Below are positions 22,291 to 35,957 of a stretch of 64,000 nucleotides of DNA, piece by piece (the stretch's first letter is position 1; the number at the start of each line of letters is the position of its first letter). Source of the DNA: Perca fluviatilis (taxonomy: Eukaryota > Chordata > Actinopteri > Perciformes > Percidae); the NCBI RefSeq assembly GCF_010015445.1, contig NC_053128.1:11073840-11137839 (forward strand). Reading direction: 5' to 3'. The notes beneath the pieces were generated by a model. It made no database searches. It was not told the DNA's origin and saw only the letters and a program-made list of their open reading frames with translations. A program made the translations under genes and the position numbers.

Positions 22291-23300
22291 TAGAGCATTA
22301 ACAGATGGAAAGAAAAGGGGAGGGAAACGAACGCGCAGATGGAGGTCAAGACTCTTTGTTATGATGCCGACTTGTGAAATGAAAATGGGAGCTGTGGAAA
22401 AAATAAGTCGGGCATTCGCTTGCAGAAGTGGGCTAGAGAATGATGAGGAAGGATGGATGGATGAGATGGAAGAGGCAGTGTGAAAGAGGCGGGAGGTGGG
22501 GGTTTAAATGATGAAGTTTGCTCTGTGCGACAGGCCGTGGACCTCGTGTCCTCAGTACCTCGTGGCAACATGCTCTTAACTGTGAACTGGATCTGCCCCG
22601 GCATGAGCAGCACATTAACCAGCTCTCAGGGCTTCACGAAATAAATCACTGAATTATTAGCTTTACTAAGTAAGCCAGTGGAGCCAATATATGCGCTCGG
22701 AAAACTTTGAAAAACTTTTAAAGTTTTAATCTTTAATCAGACTTCATCTGAGAAGATGCATGAAATGTAGGTCAAAACAGAGCAGCTGACATTAGCCCGA
22801 CAGATACAGGACAGCGAAATAGCTGAGAGTACTGTAGGTTTATGATTTAATGATAAAACAATCATCATTAAGATTTAAGTGTAAACGGTATTCATTAACT
22901 CTACGGTTTGCAAAGAAACAAAAAACAAAACTGGTCCTACTTATTTCTGTTTAAAAAGGCATCACAACAACCTGAACATGCACTTTCTACTTTAGTAGAA
23001 AAGTCAAAGGGTTGGTTTTTCAGCAGTGCATCTTAGTTTCACGTTCTCACAGATGTCTACTTTCTGCCCTGAGTGATCAAAATATTTTCCCCCAGGGTGA
23101 AACTAAAGTTCATACCGACAAGCTCCGCTCTGCTCTTTTTCTTTGCTGGAACGTACATCCGTTGCATCACAATCTATTTTAAGTACAGTACTGTATCTCA
23201 AATTGTCCTCAAGTCTACAATGTCACGTAGAGTCATGTTTTTTTTTTTTTAGCTACAGTGCCACAGTGTATGATGAAAGAAATTGACTGTACGTATATAT
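22291..23300. other. Unique spacer
   Basis: No gene is recognised. A GGATGGATGGATGAGATGG stretch near 22449 is too short to call. Confidence 0.4.
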
Positions 23301-23303
23301 GGA

Positions 23304-23750
23304 CTAGGGGATCGCCCAATTATCGGCCTGGCCGATTATCGTGGACGATATTTGGCCACTTGCACATTATCTGTCTCAGTGTTTTAGTTCGCTGAAGTGA
23401 ATTGACTATAAAGTGCGCTACTTTGGCTCCGCTACAGCTCTGTAAGAAGTCTGCAACACCTGCAAACACACTGATACCACGTTAAAAACTTCAGGAAGCT
23501 TTTTTTGTTTTTGTTTTATTCATTTGTTTGAGTTAGTCTTATGTTTAAAGTTTCAGTTGTATTCAATAATTGCTTAACGCATTTAAACAGACTTTTGTGT
23601 TGGAGTTTGTACCATTCCAAAAATTTATTTTGACTAAAAGATTGTCATTTTTACTGTAAATGCATATCGGTACAAAATATCGGTTATCGGTTTCATTAAC
23701 TACTATAATAATCGGTATTGGCCCGGGGAAAAAAACAGTATCGGTCGACT
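23304..23750. repeat. Degenerate MITE of the TCGGCC/GATATTGG type
   Basis: Starts CTAGGGGATCGCCCAATTAT followed by CGGCCTGGCCGATTATCG and closes with TATCGGTTATCGGTTT ... ATCGGTATTGGCCC ... AGTATCGGTC. This resembles the fish MITE family whose ends repeat ATCGG. No clear target duplication; right edge approximate. A similar remnant lies at 52810-52910. Confidence 0.5.
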
Positions 23751-25079
23751 CATTGTGCTATGGTGACTGTAAAACAAAACAAAAAAAATCATCTATTATC
23801 ATGACAGTAGCATGGTACTTTGTAAGATGGAGCAAACCAACAAAGTGACATTCAAAAATTCGACTGGGCAATCTGAGGAAAGATTACCTTGGCACAGTAC
23901 TCCCAACTGTTTACTGTACGAGCCGAGAGTTGAAGCAATAGACTGTGCTCCTGAGTGTAGGTGATGTAGTGTCACAGACAGACTCAAATCGGCCAATTTG
24001 CTGGGCTTTCAGGGTATGCTCAGCACTTAAGCCCTGGCTGAACGGCGCATTGTACTGTGAACGTGGGCGTTTTGTTGGAGGTTAAGAAATGTTGCAGTGA
24101 ATCCATTCTGCTCTTTCTTGTGGCTCCTGCCCAGATATCTGGATGTTGCCAAGCTTTAACAAACAGGCTCCCAGCCCTAGTGCTATCAGCCCTAGTTATC
24201 AGCCCGTCACACTGTATGGGGAAGATAAATCTAGGCAATTAAAATTTAAATTGCCGCGTGCACTGCCGTGACTTCCCCTCTTTCCGTGTGTCTCCATGTC
24301 TCTCTCTGACACCCGGCTGGACTGCTTCAGTCCAATGTTGGACACACACACACACACAAAAAAAAAAGTGTGCTGCCAAGGAGGGAAAACACGCTGGTCA
24401 AACACAGATACATCTCCCTGCTTGGGGAACCTGAGGGATTTACTCCAAAGCATGATTTCTTTTGCCATTACTTCTACACTGCTGGTAGTCTATTAAGTGC
24501 TTGTGCTTTCCACCCAAATGCCTCCGTCCGTCTTTTTGGGGTGTTACCGCGTGATCTTTTGACTCTTTTCCTGCTTCCAACGTTAGCTACATGATTGCTG
24601 GTATATAAGCCAGACACTATATGGTATTAAGTTGCTGTGAGCTGTAGCCTACATTCACTTTTAAACAGAGGCAGAACATTAACGTCATCTTGGAGATTAT
24701 TCCTTCACAGCGCTGAGTGTGAAATGCGAGAAAATCTCAGGGCTGAACCGGGCATACACAGGCAGTTTTCATCAGACTCACCCTGGGTCCGGTTAATTAA
24801 ACGACGCGGCCGCTGGACGGGAAGTTGACAAAGACACTTGCGTCGGGCTTTGCGCTGCGCCGGGTGCAACACAGGGCCCGAAATGTTATATCAAATTGTC
24901 AATCGTCAACAAAATGATAATAATTTGATAAATCAGTAATCATTTCAATCATTAATCAAACACAAATGGCTTCAGCTTCTCTAAGTATCATTAATTAATC
25001 ACATTATAGCCTATATTAGTCTGGTGTATCTCTATATTAGCCTGATTACATATCATATAACTTGCTGACGTTGCTGCTA
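23751..25079. other. Unique spacer
   Basis: No gene. A short CA run lies at 24341-24358. GC-rich text at 24790-24880 shows no element ends. Confidence 0.4.
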
Positions 25080-25205
25080 CTAATGACACCACACCGCTGT
25101 CACTTTTGCCCTTTTTACTTTCTGTATTTAGCTGTACTTATGTTTGTCCTTGTGCTGCTGCAACAACTGTATTACCGCTCTGGTGATCAATAAAGGCTTA
25201 CCTTC
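25080..25205 (+). repeat. Possible LINE 3' untranslated end
   Basis: TTGTGCTGCTGCAACAACTG followed by GGTGATCAATAAAGGCTTAC resembles the 3' tails of fish LINEs, which end with GATCAATAAAG. No coding part is attached. Start approximate. Confidence 0.35.
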
Positions 25206-25838
25206 CCAAATGCAAGGATTTGCTGCTTTTTGGTTTTATATTATGGTAAACTGAATGAGTTTCCTTTCCCCATCATCACCCCTCTGGTATAACCAATTTT
25301 AGGTCAAAGACGCTCTGGAGGATAGGAGAGTTTGTACAATTCACCCCAGACAGCTTTTACAAAAGAATTCCCCACATGGTCAAACAGCCAGTTCTCATCT
25401 GGCTACGGAAACACTCAGAGGGGCAGGAGGGTGAAAATAGCAATCAAGTGTAGGGTCATTCAGTACCTTTTGGTAACATCAGTGCAACGCCATCCCCTCT
25501 GCTGCATTGGAGTACGCCACAGGATTGGAGAGGTGGGGGAGAGTGATGGTGATGGCTTTGACAACTTGTCAAAAAGCTCCATGTGACAAGTGCTCCTTAG
25601 TGGTTCTTGAGTAAATGATAGGATGAGCGAATCCCAGACATGTTCTTCAAAGATGGGACATGAGGCCAAGGAGGGGAGGAGGCGACCCATTGCTATAACC
25701 ATCAAGGGTCTCAGGATAGACAGTATCGTACGTTGTATAGACTGTTATTTTCATGGTTTTGGGCTATAAACCAAAAAAAAGTTGACTTGTCTTGCTGGAA
25801 TTGTTAATTCTAATGATCTTTTTAAAATCAAACATTTG
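25206..25838. other. Unique spacer
   Basis: No gene is recognised. The frame at 25332-25586 has no known motif. Confidence 0.4.
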
Positions 25839-25846
25839 GTATTAAA

Positions 25847-26290
25847 TAGGGTTGGGTATTGTTTGGATTTTTACGATTCCGATGCCGAACCGGTACTTTT
25901 AAAACGATTCCGATTCCTAAACCGATTCTTGAAAAACTGAGTTTTAAAGCCACACTTTCTCTTTAGGCATTTAAATGCACTAAAAGCTAGCTAGCTAACG
26001 ATAGACTAGCAGAGCAAGTGTAATATGTTCACTAGCAATCACGTGCACTGAATGGTTAATATGCTGTTACGTCCGTTTTGGTGAGCCCAGAGGGAAAATA
26101 TGCCATTTTAAAAGTAGCCTACATTTACGGTAGCTAGCTAACGGTAGACTACAGAGAAAGTGGGATATTTTTACGTCCGTTTTTACGTTCGTTTTCGGAG
26201 CAACAGAGGGAAAATATTTCAGTCGACACATTAAGTGGAACCGAAATGACGTACCGAAACCAGTTGCGTAGGTTTCGGTACCCAACCCTA
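25847..26290. mobile_element. hAT-like element, TAGGGTTGGGTA ends
   Basis: Starts TAGGGTTGGGTATTG and ends GGTACCCAACCCTA, an inverted pair. The flanks GTATTAAA (25839-25846) and GTCTTAAA (26291-26298) match at seven of eight positions. Inside, the segment CTAGCTAACGGTAGACTA echoes an earlier GCTAGCTAACGATAGACTAG, with ACGTCCGTTTT also repeated, so it holds an imperfect internal duplication. No transposase frame. Confidence 0.75.
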
Positions 26291-26490
26291 GTCTTAAAAG
26301 GGCCAGAATGAATGACAACATGCCCGTGTTGCCATAGCTCAAAATGATGTCATCAGTTTGCTTTGCTCTCAGTCTAAACTACAGCACCAAAACCCACTGA
26401 AAAAAGAAGCAAATGATCCCATTTTTAGTAGGTGGTGGAACCAGAAAACATTTGATATACCAATATAGATATCAGAAAATCAAACAAATG

Positions 26491-26850
26491 TAGGGCTGCA
26501 ATTATGACAATGATGATGAATATTAAATCATTGTTTGTTCTGCAGATTGTTTCCTCAATTAATCAATTAGTCGTTTTGTAAAAAGATTTTAGGAAATTGT
26601 GATAAAATGACACAATCTCCTAAAGCCGAAGGTGATGTAGATCATCTTTGCTTTTTTTCTTTTCTTCCGATCAATAGTCCAAAACCAAAAGATATTTGGT
26701 TCACTATAATATATGGCAAAGAAATGCAGCAAACCCTCATATATATCATATAAAACAATTAATTTGTCGATTGGATAATCAATTATTCGACTAATCAGTT
26801 TTGTTCTAATCAGAGGATTAGTAGATTTGCCTTTGATTAATTTTTGTATG
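26491..26850. mobile_element. Degenerate hAT MITE (TAGGGCTGCA family)
   Basis: Starts TAGGGCTGCAATTATGAC. The interior AGTCCAAAACCAAAAGATAT, GCAGCAAACCCTCATAT and GATAATCAATTATTCGACTA matches the segment order of the copy at 60640-60872. The right edge is lost. Confidence 0.6.
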
Positions 26851-27419
26851 CATCGCCCAGTCATTTTAGCACTAGTGACAAACATTGAAAATCATCTTAA
26901 TAGAAACAATATCTTAAATACGCATCATATTGCCACATCAACTAGCCAGTAATTGGGAAATTTAACCTATCCTTGAGTCACCTGTTGCTTCTGGCTGAGT
27001 AATACTAGGTGGAGAGCACAAAAGAGATTCCACCGTTCCTCCTGCTGGCAGAGGCAGCTGTGTCTCTATTCAACTCGTTGATCAATAGCAATAGATCTAA
27101 GCCTGGAGCTGCTTTCACTGTTATCAGTGCACATATTGAAATGGTGGTGGATCAGCGTCAGCAACCAATTCAGGCCCAGGGGTCGACATTATTAAAAGGT
27201 TAGAGATAAGGCACGTTTTCTTCTTTTAGCGCGGGTGTTAAAGTTACCAAATAAAACGTAACTGAACAAATTGATTTAAGCAAAAGTTCAATGGGTGTGA
27301 ATTAGACATTTTTAACCATCCAGGTCTCAAATCGACCAATCACTCCTTGTAAATAGGTATGGACAAAGAATAAAACCAAGTCTGATATAGCAGCATTTGA
27401 AAAAAAGTAAACATACTCG

Positions 27420-27423
<4 letters not shown>
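26851..27423. other. Unique spacer
   Basis: No gene is recognised. Confidence 0.4.

Positions 27424-27501
<78 letters not shown>
27424..27501. repeat. (AC)n microsatellite
   Basis: About 39 uninterrupted AC units. Confidence 0.95.
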
Positions 27502-27502
<1 letters not shown>

Positions 27503-27785
27503 GTGTGCCTCAAAGCCTCAGGCAAGGCAAAGCTGGTCCCTGAATTTCCATGCGCCTGATCCCTTTAACTGCTTCTCCATCATCGCATGGACAATCTTTA
27601 ATCTTTGATCCATGACAATGGTTTGGCCTTTCCCGTGCCCCGCCTCCTCCCAGTCCCTTTGCGCTGGACCCATCCACGTGGAATAACAACAGTAACATCT
27701 CACTAGCAGCAATCAGTAAATCCAACACAATGCACTCGCTGTGTGCAGATAATGCAAACGACCAGATAAGCATTAGGAGTGATAA

Positions 27786-29079
<1,294 letters not shown>

Positions 29080-29190
29080 TGACATGCGGCCCTTTGTTGC
29101 ATGTCATTCCCCCTCTCTCTCTCTCCCCTTTGATGTCTTCAGCTGTCCTGTCGAATAAAGGCCTAAATATGCCCAAAGAATAATCTTAAA
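29080..29190 (+). mobile_element. SINE 3' fragment (same family as 17.0 kb)
   Basis: TGCGGCCCTTTGTTGCATGT followed by CATTCCCCCTCTCTCTCTCT, GATGTCTTCAGCTGTCCTG and AATAAAGGCCTAAATATGCC is the tail of a common percomorph SINE. The tRNA-like head is absent. Confidence 0.65.
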
Positions 29191-29566
29191 AAAACAAACA
29201 CAAATTAAAATCCAGCCAGGGCCGATGACATCAGCTGTAGAAGGGGTTTTCCCGGAGCGAGGAAGCAATGCATGACTCGAGCATGCTAGCTACATTCAAA
29301 TCTGTAAAATGAGTCACAGGCCTAGACATGAAATCATTTATGAGGCTTCCTCTGGCTGTTTGGTTGACTCTGAGAAGGGAAAGACCTCCCTGCCCCTATA
29401 AATAAACAGCACTCTGTCCCAACTTCCTCTGCGCCAATGCAGCAGGAGCGTTACAAAGACCCGTCTGCAGCGCCTAAAACTCACGGCTGACCAATAACCT
29501 TGCATAAGGTTGGGGACAAGCTTGGTCAATCATGTCTGAAAGATCTAAGAGCTAAAAACAACTCGC
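29191..29566. other. Unique spacer
   Basis: No gene is recognised. Confidence 0.4.
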
Positions 29567-29675
29567 ATTTTTGCTTTAAAAATGACTCAAAAGATTCATC
29601 AATTGTTAAAATAGTTGCAGCTTTCTGTTTTTCCACTAATCACCGAATTGACTAATCATTTAAGCTCTGCTGCAG
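29567..29675. repeat. Remnant of the TAGGGCTGCA hAT MITE family
   Basis: AAATGACTCAAAAGATTCAT, AAAATAGTTGCAG, TTTTTCCACTAATC and GACTAATCATTTAAGCTC follow the order of the terminal part of that family. Short and degenerate. Confidence 0.5.
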
Positions 29676-29871
29676 TTGACAATAGAAATTGGGAGAACAA
29701 GCAAAATAATGCTAAAAGAAATGAAAAAATTAAAATAAAAAATGGTGAATGTTTGGCTTTGATTTGATTTAGTTTGTGATATTAAAAAAAAAAGAAAGAA
29801 AAAAAAATCTGAAAAATCCCAAATCTTGTTTTATCATCATCTTGTGTCTGCTTTAATCTGTTCATCTAAGC

Positions 29872-30108
29872 CAGTGGTTTCACGCCAAGGACCCCTGAAC
29901 TGACACAAATTAGACCAGGGGCCCCCATCTGATAGGATTTTTGCTTTTAGATGTCTTATTATTACAGATGTACGTATGTAGTGTAAGAAACCCATGGGTT
30001 TATTCATATAGCCATACATTCTGTCATTATGTGACTTATGGATGGAATTGTAGTAGAAACACATGCTTTGAATTTTTTTGGCCCCTGGAACCCTCTTAAA
30101 GACCACTG
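29872..30108. mobile_element. hAT-type MITE, CAGTGGTTT ends
   Basis: Starts CAGTGGTTTCACGCCAAGGA and ends GGAACCCTCTTAAAGACCACTG, inverted. The flanks ATCTAAGC (29864-29871) and ATCTAAGA (30109-30116) match at seven of eight positions. No coding capacity. Confidence 0.8.
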
Positions 30109-30116
30109 ATCTAAGA

Positions 30117-30730
30117 TTCCTAGCTGAAAACCACTCCCCACCTTCTTTCTTACCAAAGGAAACATCCAAGTACACATTCATCAACATGACTTCTAATCTG
30201 TTAGTGCTTTGTCCCGGTTGAGTTACATCACAACTTCCTCTCGGCGGGGTCAACAGTCCCCTCGGTCACTGGGAAGGGGGTCGTCCCTCCCAGATTCCAA
30301 GCCCGCGGTCCGGCACGTCAACCTCTGCAACCCCACAAACCGGAAACCATAACCCCCCCACCCCACCCCACCCCTGTTCCTGATTATTTTAGCACTGCAT
30401 TAGAAGCCTGGCCATTCGATGGACATGCTTGGTTTTCTTTTCTGCACGCCCATTAGAGGCTCGGCCTGCAGCGAGAGGGAGAGGGCTTAACAGCTCCTCG
30501 CATTAAATCAGAGAAGCCACTCTGCCACATGGAGAGAGGTGCGCTGTGGGAACTCCATAACTCATATCTCAAAATAGAATAAAGGCTTCTTAATAGAAAT
30601 CTAAGTCTAAATCTAAGGGATCTGAGGTGACGTCTTTGTCTGTAAGGATCTGATCATTACCTGGAGTAAGGGTTACAGTGGGAACAAGGAGCAGTACTGG
30701 ATGATTCAAGCTGCTTAGTTTAATGTGTTT
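30117..30730. other. Unique spacer
   Basis: No gene. A C-rich run (CCCCCCCACCCCACCCCACC) lies at about 30354-30373. Confidence 0.4.
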
Positions 30731-30975
30731 CAGGGCTGGACACTAATGATTACTTTATCTATGTATCAGCTGGTTACAGTTTTTGATTATTTTTTATGAC
30801 TGCTTTGTATATAAAATTCCCCAGAGACCTATATTATATCTTGAGATTGTACGTTTTCTCCTACCAACAGCCCACACTTGTAACTCATTTTCAATGACTT
30901 ATAACAGACCAAACCAGCAAATGATTACAACCGTCTGTTTTGGGATTTTTACTTGACAGACGACTCAAATGATTA
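30731..30975. repeat. Degenerate hAT MITE remnant
   Basis: CAGGGCTGGACACTAATGAT at the left and AAATGATTATTCAAAATAGT at the right follow the TAGGGCTGCA family, with TAACAGACCAAACCAGCAAA inside. No target duplication is seen. Confidence 0.4.
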
Positions 30976-31983
30976 TTCAAAATAGTCTATTAACCTTCAG
31001 TCGATCAGGTAAGCGCTTCAGTGTGTTATGTGTCCATTTCATTTCCAGACAACTTTCAGGCAGACGCCATCATTTAAAAGGCACCGTTGTGGGCCAAAGA
31101 AATGTCAGAATGGCGTTCTTGGCTGTTAATGAATTTTCTATTCTGCCCTGGACATTTCTAACAGTATTGGGCACGTTGCTTTGGCCGATGACCGTAAGCA
31201 GACATTATGTAAGCTGGTGATTTATTTTGTAGATGTCAGACAGCACGCCGAATAGATGTATTTTAACGCAGGGACATTCCTCCGGCATCTGGCCCCGGGA
31301 AGATGAATAACACTTTTGTAGGCTGAAAGAAAACATCCGGTTGTCAAAATGAAGACTGATTATGCAGTTTTCTTCTTTTGCCAAACATTTATTTGTGTTG
31401 ATAAAACTGACAGTAGTAGAGGGATCATTTGGGAAAGTTGTAAAACATATTTGCAATTTAACTTCCATGCTTCGACGCTGCTTTCTGGAAGTTTGTATAA
31501 ATGCTGCAGAAGTATCACAAGAGAAAGTGAGAGAATGTATTTTAATACAACAGAAATCAGCATCACTCTCCCTCCCTTTCTGAACCTTCACCCGTTAAAC
31601 AAAACACACTTTATTGGATTTCACTGTATATATTTCCAGGGTGGGGGGTAAACACAGCTACTAACGCTGAGTCACCATCCACATTTAAATTATTCATTAA
31701 ACCTCGAGCCAAATCCGCCCGCTTAAGCTTTCTGATCAATGTCTCTGTGGTGTAACTGTGCCGTGATCAGCCTGCTCACACGTTCCCCTCCCTCCAGCAG
31801 CAGCAACCGATCACTGCGTTTGCTTTGGTCCTGGAAACTATCCATCACAACCTGGCAACGTATGCAGATGGTTTGCGAGAAGAGCAGTCGGTACATATGA
31901 CGCGGCATACTGTTGAAATGTTAAAGAATGTCTGAGGTATGGTTTTAAAGCAGCTGAGCTTTAAATCTTGTTTTGTCAACTTT
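30976..31983. other. Spacer with possible conserved island
   Basis: No gene. The stretch 31080-31290 is low in repeats and balanced in composition, a weak candidate for a conserved non-coding element. Confidence 0.25.
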
Positions 31984-32006
31984 TGTTGTTGTTGTTGTTG
32001 TTGTTG
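31984..32006. repeat. (GTT)n microsatellite
   Basis: About 7.5 GTT units. Confidence 0.9.
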
Positions 32007-32106
32007 CAGCATAAAGGTGTGTTTTACTGAATAAATTCTTCTGAAGTAGAAGGAAAAAAAACTTTCTACAAAACTAGTAAAAATTGCAGCAAAAGGTCTG
32101 CATGTG

Positions 32107-32108
<2 letters not shown>

Positions 32109-32168
<60 letters not shown>

Positions 32169-32262
32169 ATGTATGTATATGTATATATGTATATGCATTT
32201 TTTTTAATCTATATATGTATATGTGTGTCTATATGTGTGTATGTATATATATATATATATAT
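32109..32262. repeat. Compound (AT)n/(GT)n/(GTAT)n microsatellite
   Basis: A pure AT run (32109-32160), then GTGTGTATGTATGTATAT variants and a second AT run at about 32245-32262. Confidence 0.92.
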
Positions 32263-32456
32263 TTATATTATTACTTTTTCTCTCCCTTTCTCATTATAAT
32301 TATTTAATGGCAAGGCAATGACACTCTTTGTAATGTTTAAATTGTTAATTAAAACATTTAAATTAAAAAGTTTATCACAAAAAAAATTGCAGCAAAAGTG
32401 CTCATAGGCAAAGGGTTTAAAAAAAAAAAAAACATTCTCACTCCCACTGTGTCAAA

Positions 32457-32800
32457 AAGCGATGCTTGGCCAGATGCTTTTGCCGTTTGTTATTGACGGA
32501 AAAGTCTCCTTTAGCCGCGCTTGGTCGGGACCCTTGGCGTCACTTTCTTTCGCGCTCGGGACTGGCGTCTAGCCCTTTGGCGTCATATTTAGACACGCTT
32601 GGTCAGGACTTTTGGCGTCACTTTTTGATGCTCTGGGTCGGGACGTACGTTTAAGTGACATGTGGCACAAAAACGCGAAAGTAAGATTTAGGCGGGGTTA
32701 CAAAACGTACTTTTCAGTGACACACGGGACAAGAACGGGACACCTGGGTGAAAGTCCTGTTTTGTGTCACCCATCTACCGCCCCAAGCAACCTTCTTACG
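32457..32800. repeat. GC-rich degenerate tandem repeat block
   Basis: TTGGCGTCA occurs at 32534, 32577 and 32612. CGCTTGGTCGGGACCCTTGG (from 32518) recurs as CGCTTGGTCAGGACTTTTGG (from 32596), a 78-bp period. GTCGGGACGTACGTTTAAGT and a pair of related blocks with GTGACA and ACAAAA follow. It differs sharply from the AT-rich flanks. The class is unknown to me. Confidence 0.6.
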
Positions 32801-34616
32801 TAAATTTTTTTCGGACTTTCATAATACTCACTACAGTCGTCGCTCTTAATACTACGTCATCTTACAGCGCCGCGTTCCAGCTGTTGCTCTGCCCGGTGCG
32901 TTCCATACAGACGCTAAAGGGGGATTTTTGCTGAGAGCCACTGACCAAGAATCAGTAATTGATGAGTTGGGAGTGAGAACAGGTTGTAAAAAAAAAAAAA
33001 TAAATAAAAATACAACTGTGAACATGTTAACTAGAGTCAAGATTGGCCCGTGCATGTGAATTTGCACATGTGCACAACTTTCTCTGTGCATGGCTGAGCA
33101 TGTCAGCGCTCTCTCCTCCCACCCTCCGTTGTTGATCTGCCGGATGTGTGAGCACTCATTGTCTTTGTCAGTGTGTGGCTCTAATCAAATTGGACTGTTG
33201 GGGTGCTTTACATGCTCTGTAATGAATGGCAAACACACCGCACATCGGGGGGATGTCCTGAGGAGGAAGCAAACGCCAACAGATGGCTTTAATATTCGGC
33301 AAATGAACGTCAGATCGTTCACGCGAGCACTCCGGACGGGCCAAATGAGATAGAAATGCAAACTAGACACCCCCACACTCTTTGATTTGCTAAAGGCTAC
33401 AGTTTACCTTAAACAAACACAGATGGGCACGTCATAAAGAAGTAAGGGAAGAGAGTCGGGCAATTATTGAACATTTCCAAAACCAACAATCCATCACTTT
33501 GTGCTTTGATGCAGGTGCAGTTTCAGGTGATGTGCAAATCTATGTGTTTCTTACACAACTACTTCTGTACAGTGCTGACACACTGCTCGACCACGCAGCA
33601 TGCTCAGCTGAAACTGCACATTTATTGTATAAACTCCTTTTTTCAGTGTAACTTTTAACCAGTGAAATCAACATCTGCATTTGTGCTGTGAGCGTGTTCA
33701 GCCAACACACAGCAAGAAATTGCTAATACTATTGATAAAAAAAAAAAAAAACTTCAAAAGGTGGTTTGTGGTGCCCTGTGATATTCTATGGAACTCATTT
33801 GCATTATAATATCAAGTCATTCACTTAAACTCTGCATTAGAAACTCCATAACACGCATATTGATTTTCTGTATGTTTACAGTTGGTTTAGTCACCTTATA
33901 CAATTGCATGTTCTATGATGCATTATGTGTACACCAATGCACTATAAGTAAGGGATTCATTTAATTGTTGTGAATAAGGGAACAATGACAGCTCAAAAAA
34001 AGGGGACGGTGTAAAGTTTCTATTGTGCAACAATCAGGTTTCTGTCCAAATGTGGAAGTGGATTACATATTTTAAAGAACAAACACTATCACACAAAGCA
34101 TTTGTTAACATAGCAACTCAGATCGTGAACTGAACATGAATCAGTAACTGCCAGACAGCAATCAATCAATGACCAGTATGTGCATCTGCTGAAGCAGTAG
34201 CTGTACTTTCACTCTTCTTCCCGGTTAAATTTACCAGATGCCCAAACCAAACCATGCCTTCTATTTCTTTCCACTTTCTCTTTCAGACAGCTTGTCTCCC
34301 GTCCTTTGGCGATGAGCCTTTCTGACAAGGCATAAACAACCTGGCTGTCTGACGAGGTCAGAGATGCACTGTGAGTGTGGGGCTCGTTTGAAGCCATGGG
34401 TGGTCTTGACTGACTGATTACACCAATTAGTTTGTATTTTTTTGAATGAGATCGGGACCCATTCCCCAATTTTAAAAAGTCAACTAATATTGCAAAGGCC
34501 ATAACAAACACCCACCGTCATTCTGAGTGTCCTTAGAAAGTGTGCTTGCTGTCAGTTTAACTCATTCAGTTAGATTTGTGTTCAAGGTGCTGCGTTACAC
34601 CAAATTAAAAACCTGC
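32801..34616. other. Unique spacer
   Basis: No gene. The part at 33150-33320 is low in repeats (TCTAATCAAATTGGACTG, GGCTTTAATATTCGGC) and is a weak conserved-element candidate. A-runs lie at about 32989 and 33739. Confidence 0.35.
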
Positions 34617-34624
34617 CAGCAAAT

Positions 34625-34900
34625 TAGCACTGGGCATTATATCGATATTATAGCGATATCGATATATATGAGACCAGATGTGGTTTTTAATTTTGGATAT
34701 CGTAATATGGACACAAGTTTAGTCTATTCCTGGTTTTACATTTTCTGAACTTACCAGATTGTTCGAGTTGTTCAATTATTTGCCTTTAACCACTCAGTCA
34801 TTACATACCTCAACCCTACAATATCGCCGCAATATCGACATCAATGTATTTGGTCAAAGAATATCGGGATATTTGATTTTCTCTATATCGCCCAGCTCTA
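34625..34900 (+). mobile_element. hAT-like MITE, TAGAGCTGGGC family, copy A
   Basis: Starts TAGCACTGGGCATTATATCG and ends TATATCGCCCAGCTCTA, inverted. The flanks CAGCAAAT (34617-34624) and CAGCCAAC (34901-34908) match at six of eight positions. The interior matches, in reverse, the copy at 55876-56221 (TTTGGATATCGTAATAT, ATTTTCTGAACTTACCAGA, TTATTTGCCTTTA). Confidence 0.75.
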
Positions 34901-34908
34901 CAGCCAAC

Positions 34909-35957
34909 CAGAGGGAGTATTATCTGCGGCTATGACATAATCAACAACAAACAGTGTAATTGTATTGACGTGACTCTTGTCCCCTTACACTCTCCATGCT
35001 CACAACCCAACTGGCATTAATAAAGCCAAGCTGGGCCATCTTAAAGCATGCTTTCCCCACTGCAGACCATCCAATAACAAGTGAGTCTCATACAGCCGTA
35101 ATGACAGTTGTGATTGCTGCTATGCAAACCACAAACAGACCTAATGATCTCAGGCAGTTAAATAATTCAAGAAGCAGATGCTGCAGTGAGGAGGAAAGTC
35201 ATGCGGGAGACAAGTTTCTGGTCCATTCCGGCTTAATCAACTATTTTGGGCCCAGCTGTCGAAAAACACGCCACCCTATCCTGAAGATGTTAGCTAAAAG
35301 TTTTAAGCTGCTTTGCCCCGTGGCACTGCAATAGAAGGTGCTGGTAAAACTGCGTTAAAACAAAATGGCCAATTAATCAAGTGCATCGTTAAAGTCGGTG
35401 TTAAAAAAAATGGCAGGGAATCCTGTGCTGCCATCCCATTTTGTTGTTGAGCGATCCATCCTATTGTTTTTCTCATTACCGCTCTCTCGTTTGTCCCGAG
35501 GCGTTAGGGAACCTGTCATTAAGCAGATGAGGAAATGGAAATGTCTTCTTTTTTTCCACTGGTTTGATTGTGTTACTGAAGATAGAAAAGTTTAGGTGCA
35601 GGATCTTGTTTGTTCTCACAACCACATGGATTCGGCTTTAATTAGGAATAAGCGCTTCAAGGTTACAGCGGCTTTAAAAAGGGTTTGTGTTCCCACACTT
35701 CTCTCTTTGCGTTTTATCCTCTATAAGATGCAAAGTAGGGCAGATACTAATGTGTGTTGTCTCATAACAGTTTTTTGGTTTTTTTTACATTAATTGCACT
35801 GGTGTGTCTATCTTTTTCATTTAGGTGCAAACGCACATACTAGTCTATTATTTTTCTCCATGCCGGTCACCCAGCGATTCTGTTCTTTTCTAATCACACG
35901 TAGAGCTGTGTCTGGCAGCAAATTTGTCGAAATGTTTGGTCACACTTCACAGATTAT
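34909..35957. other. Spacer with possible conserved islands
   Basis: No gene. The stretches 34990-35250 and 35390-35560 are low in repeats and carry TAAT/ATTA cores (GGCATTAATAAAGCC, CTGTCATTAAGCAG). They are weak candidates for conserved non-coding elements. Confidence 0.25.
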
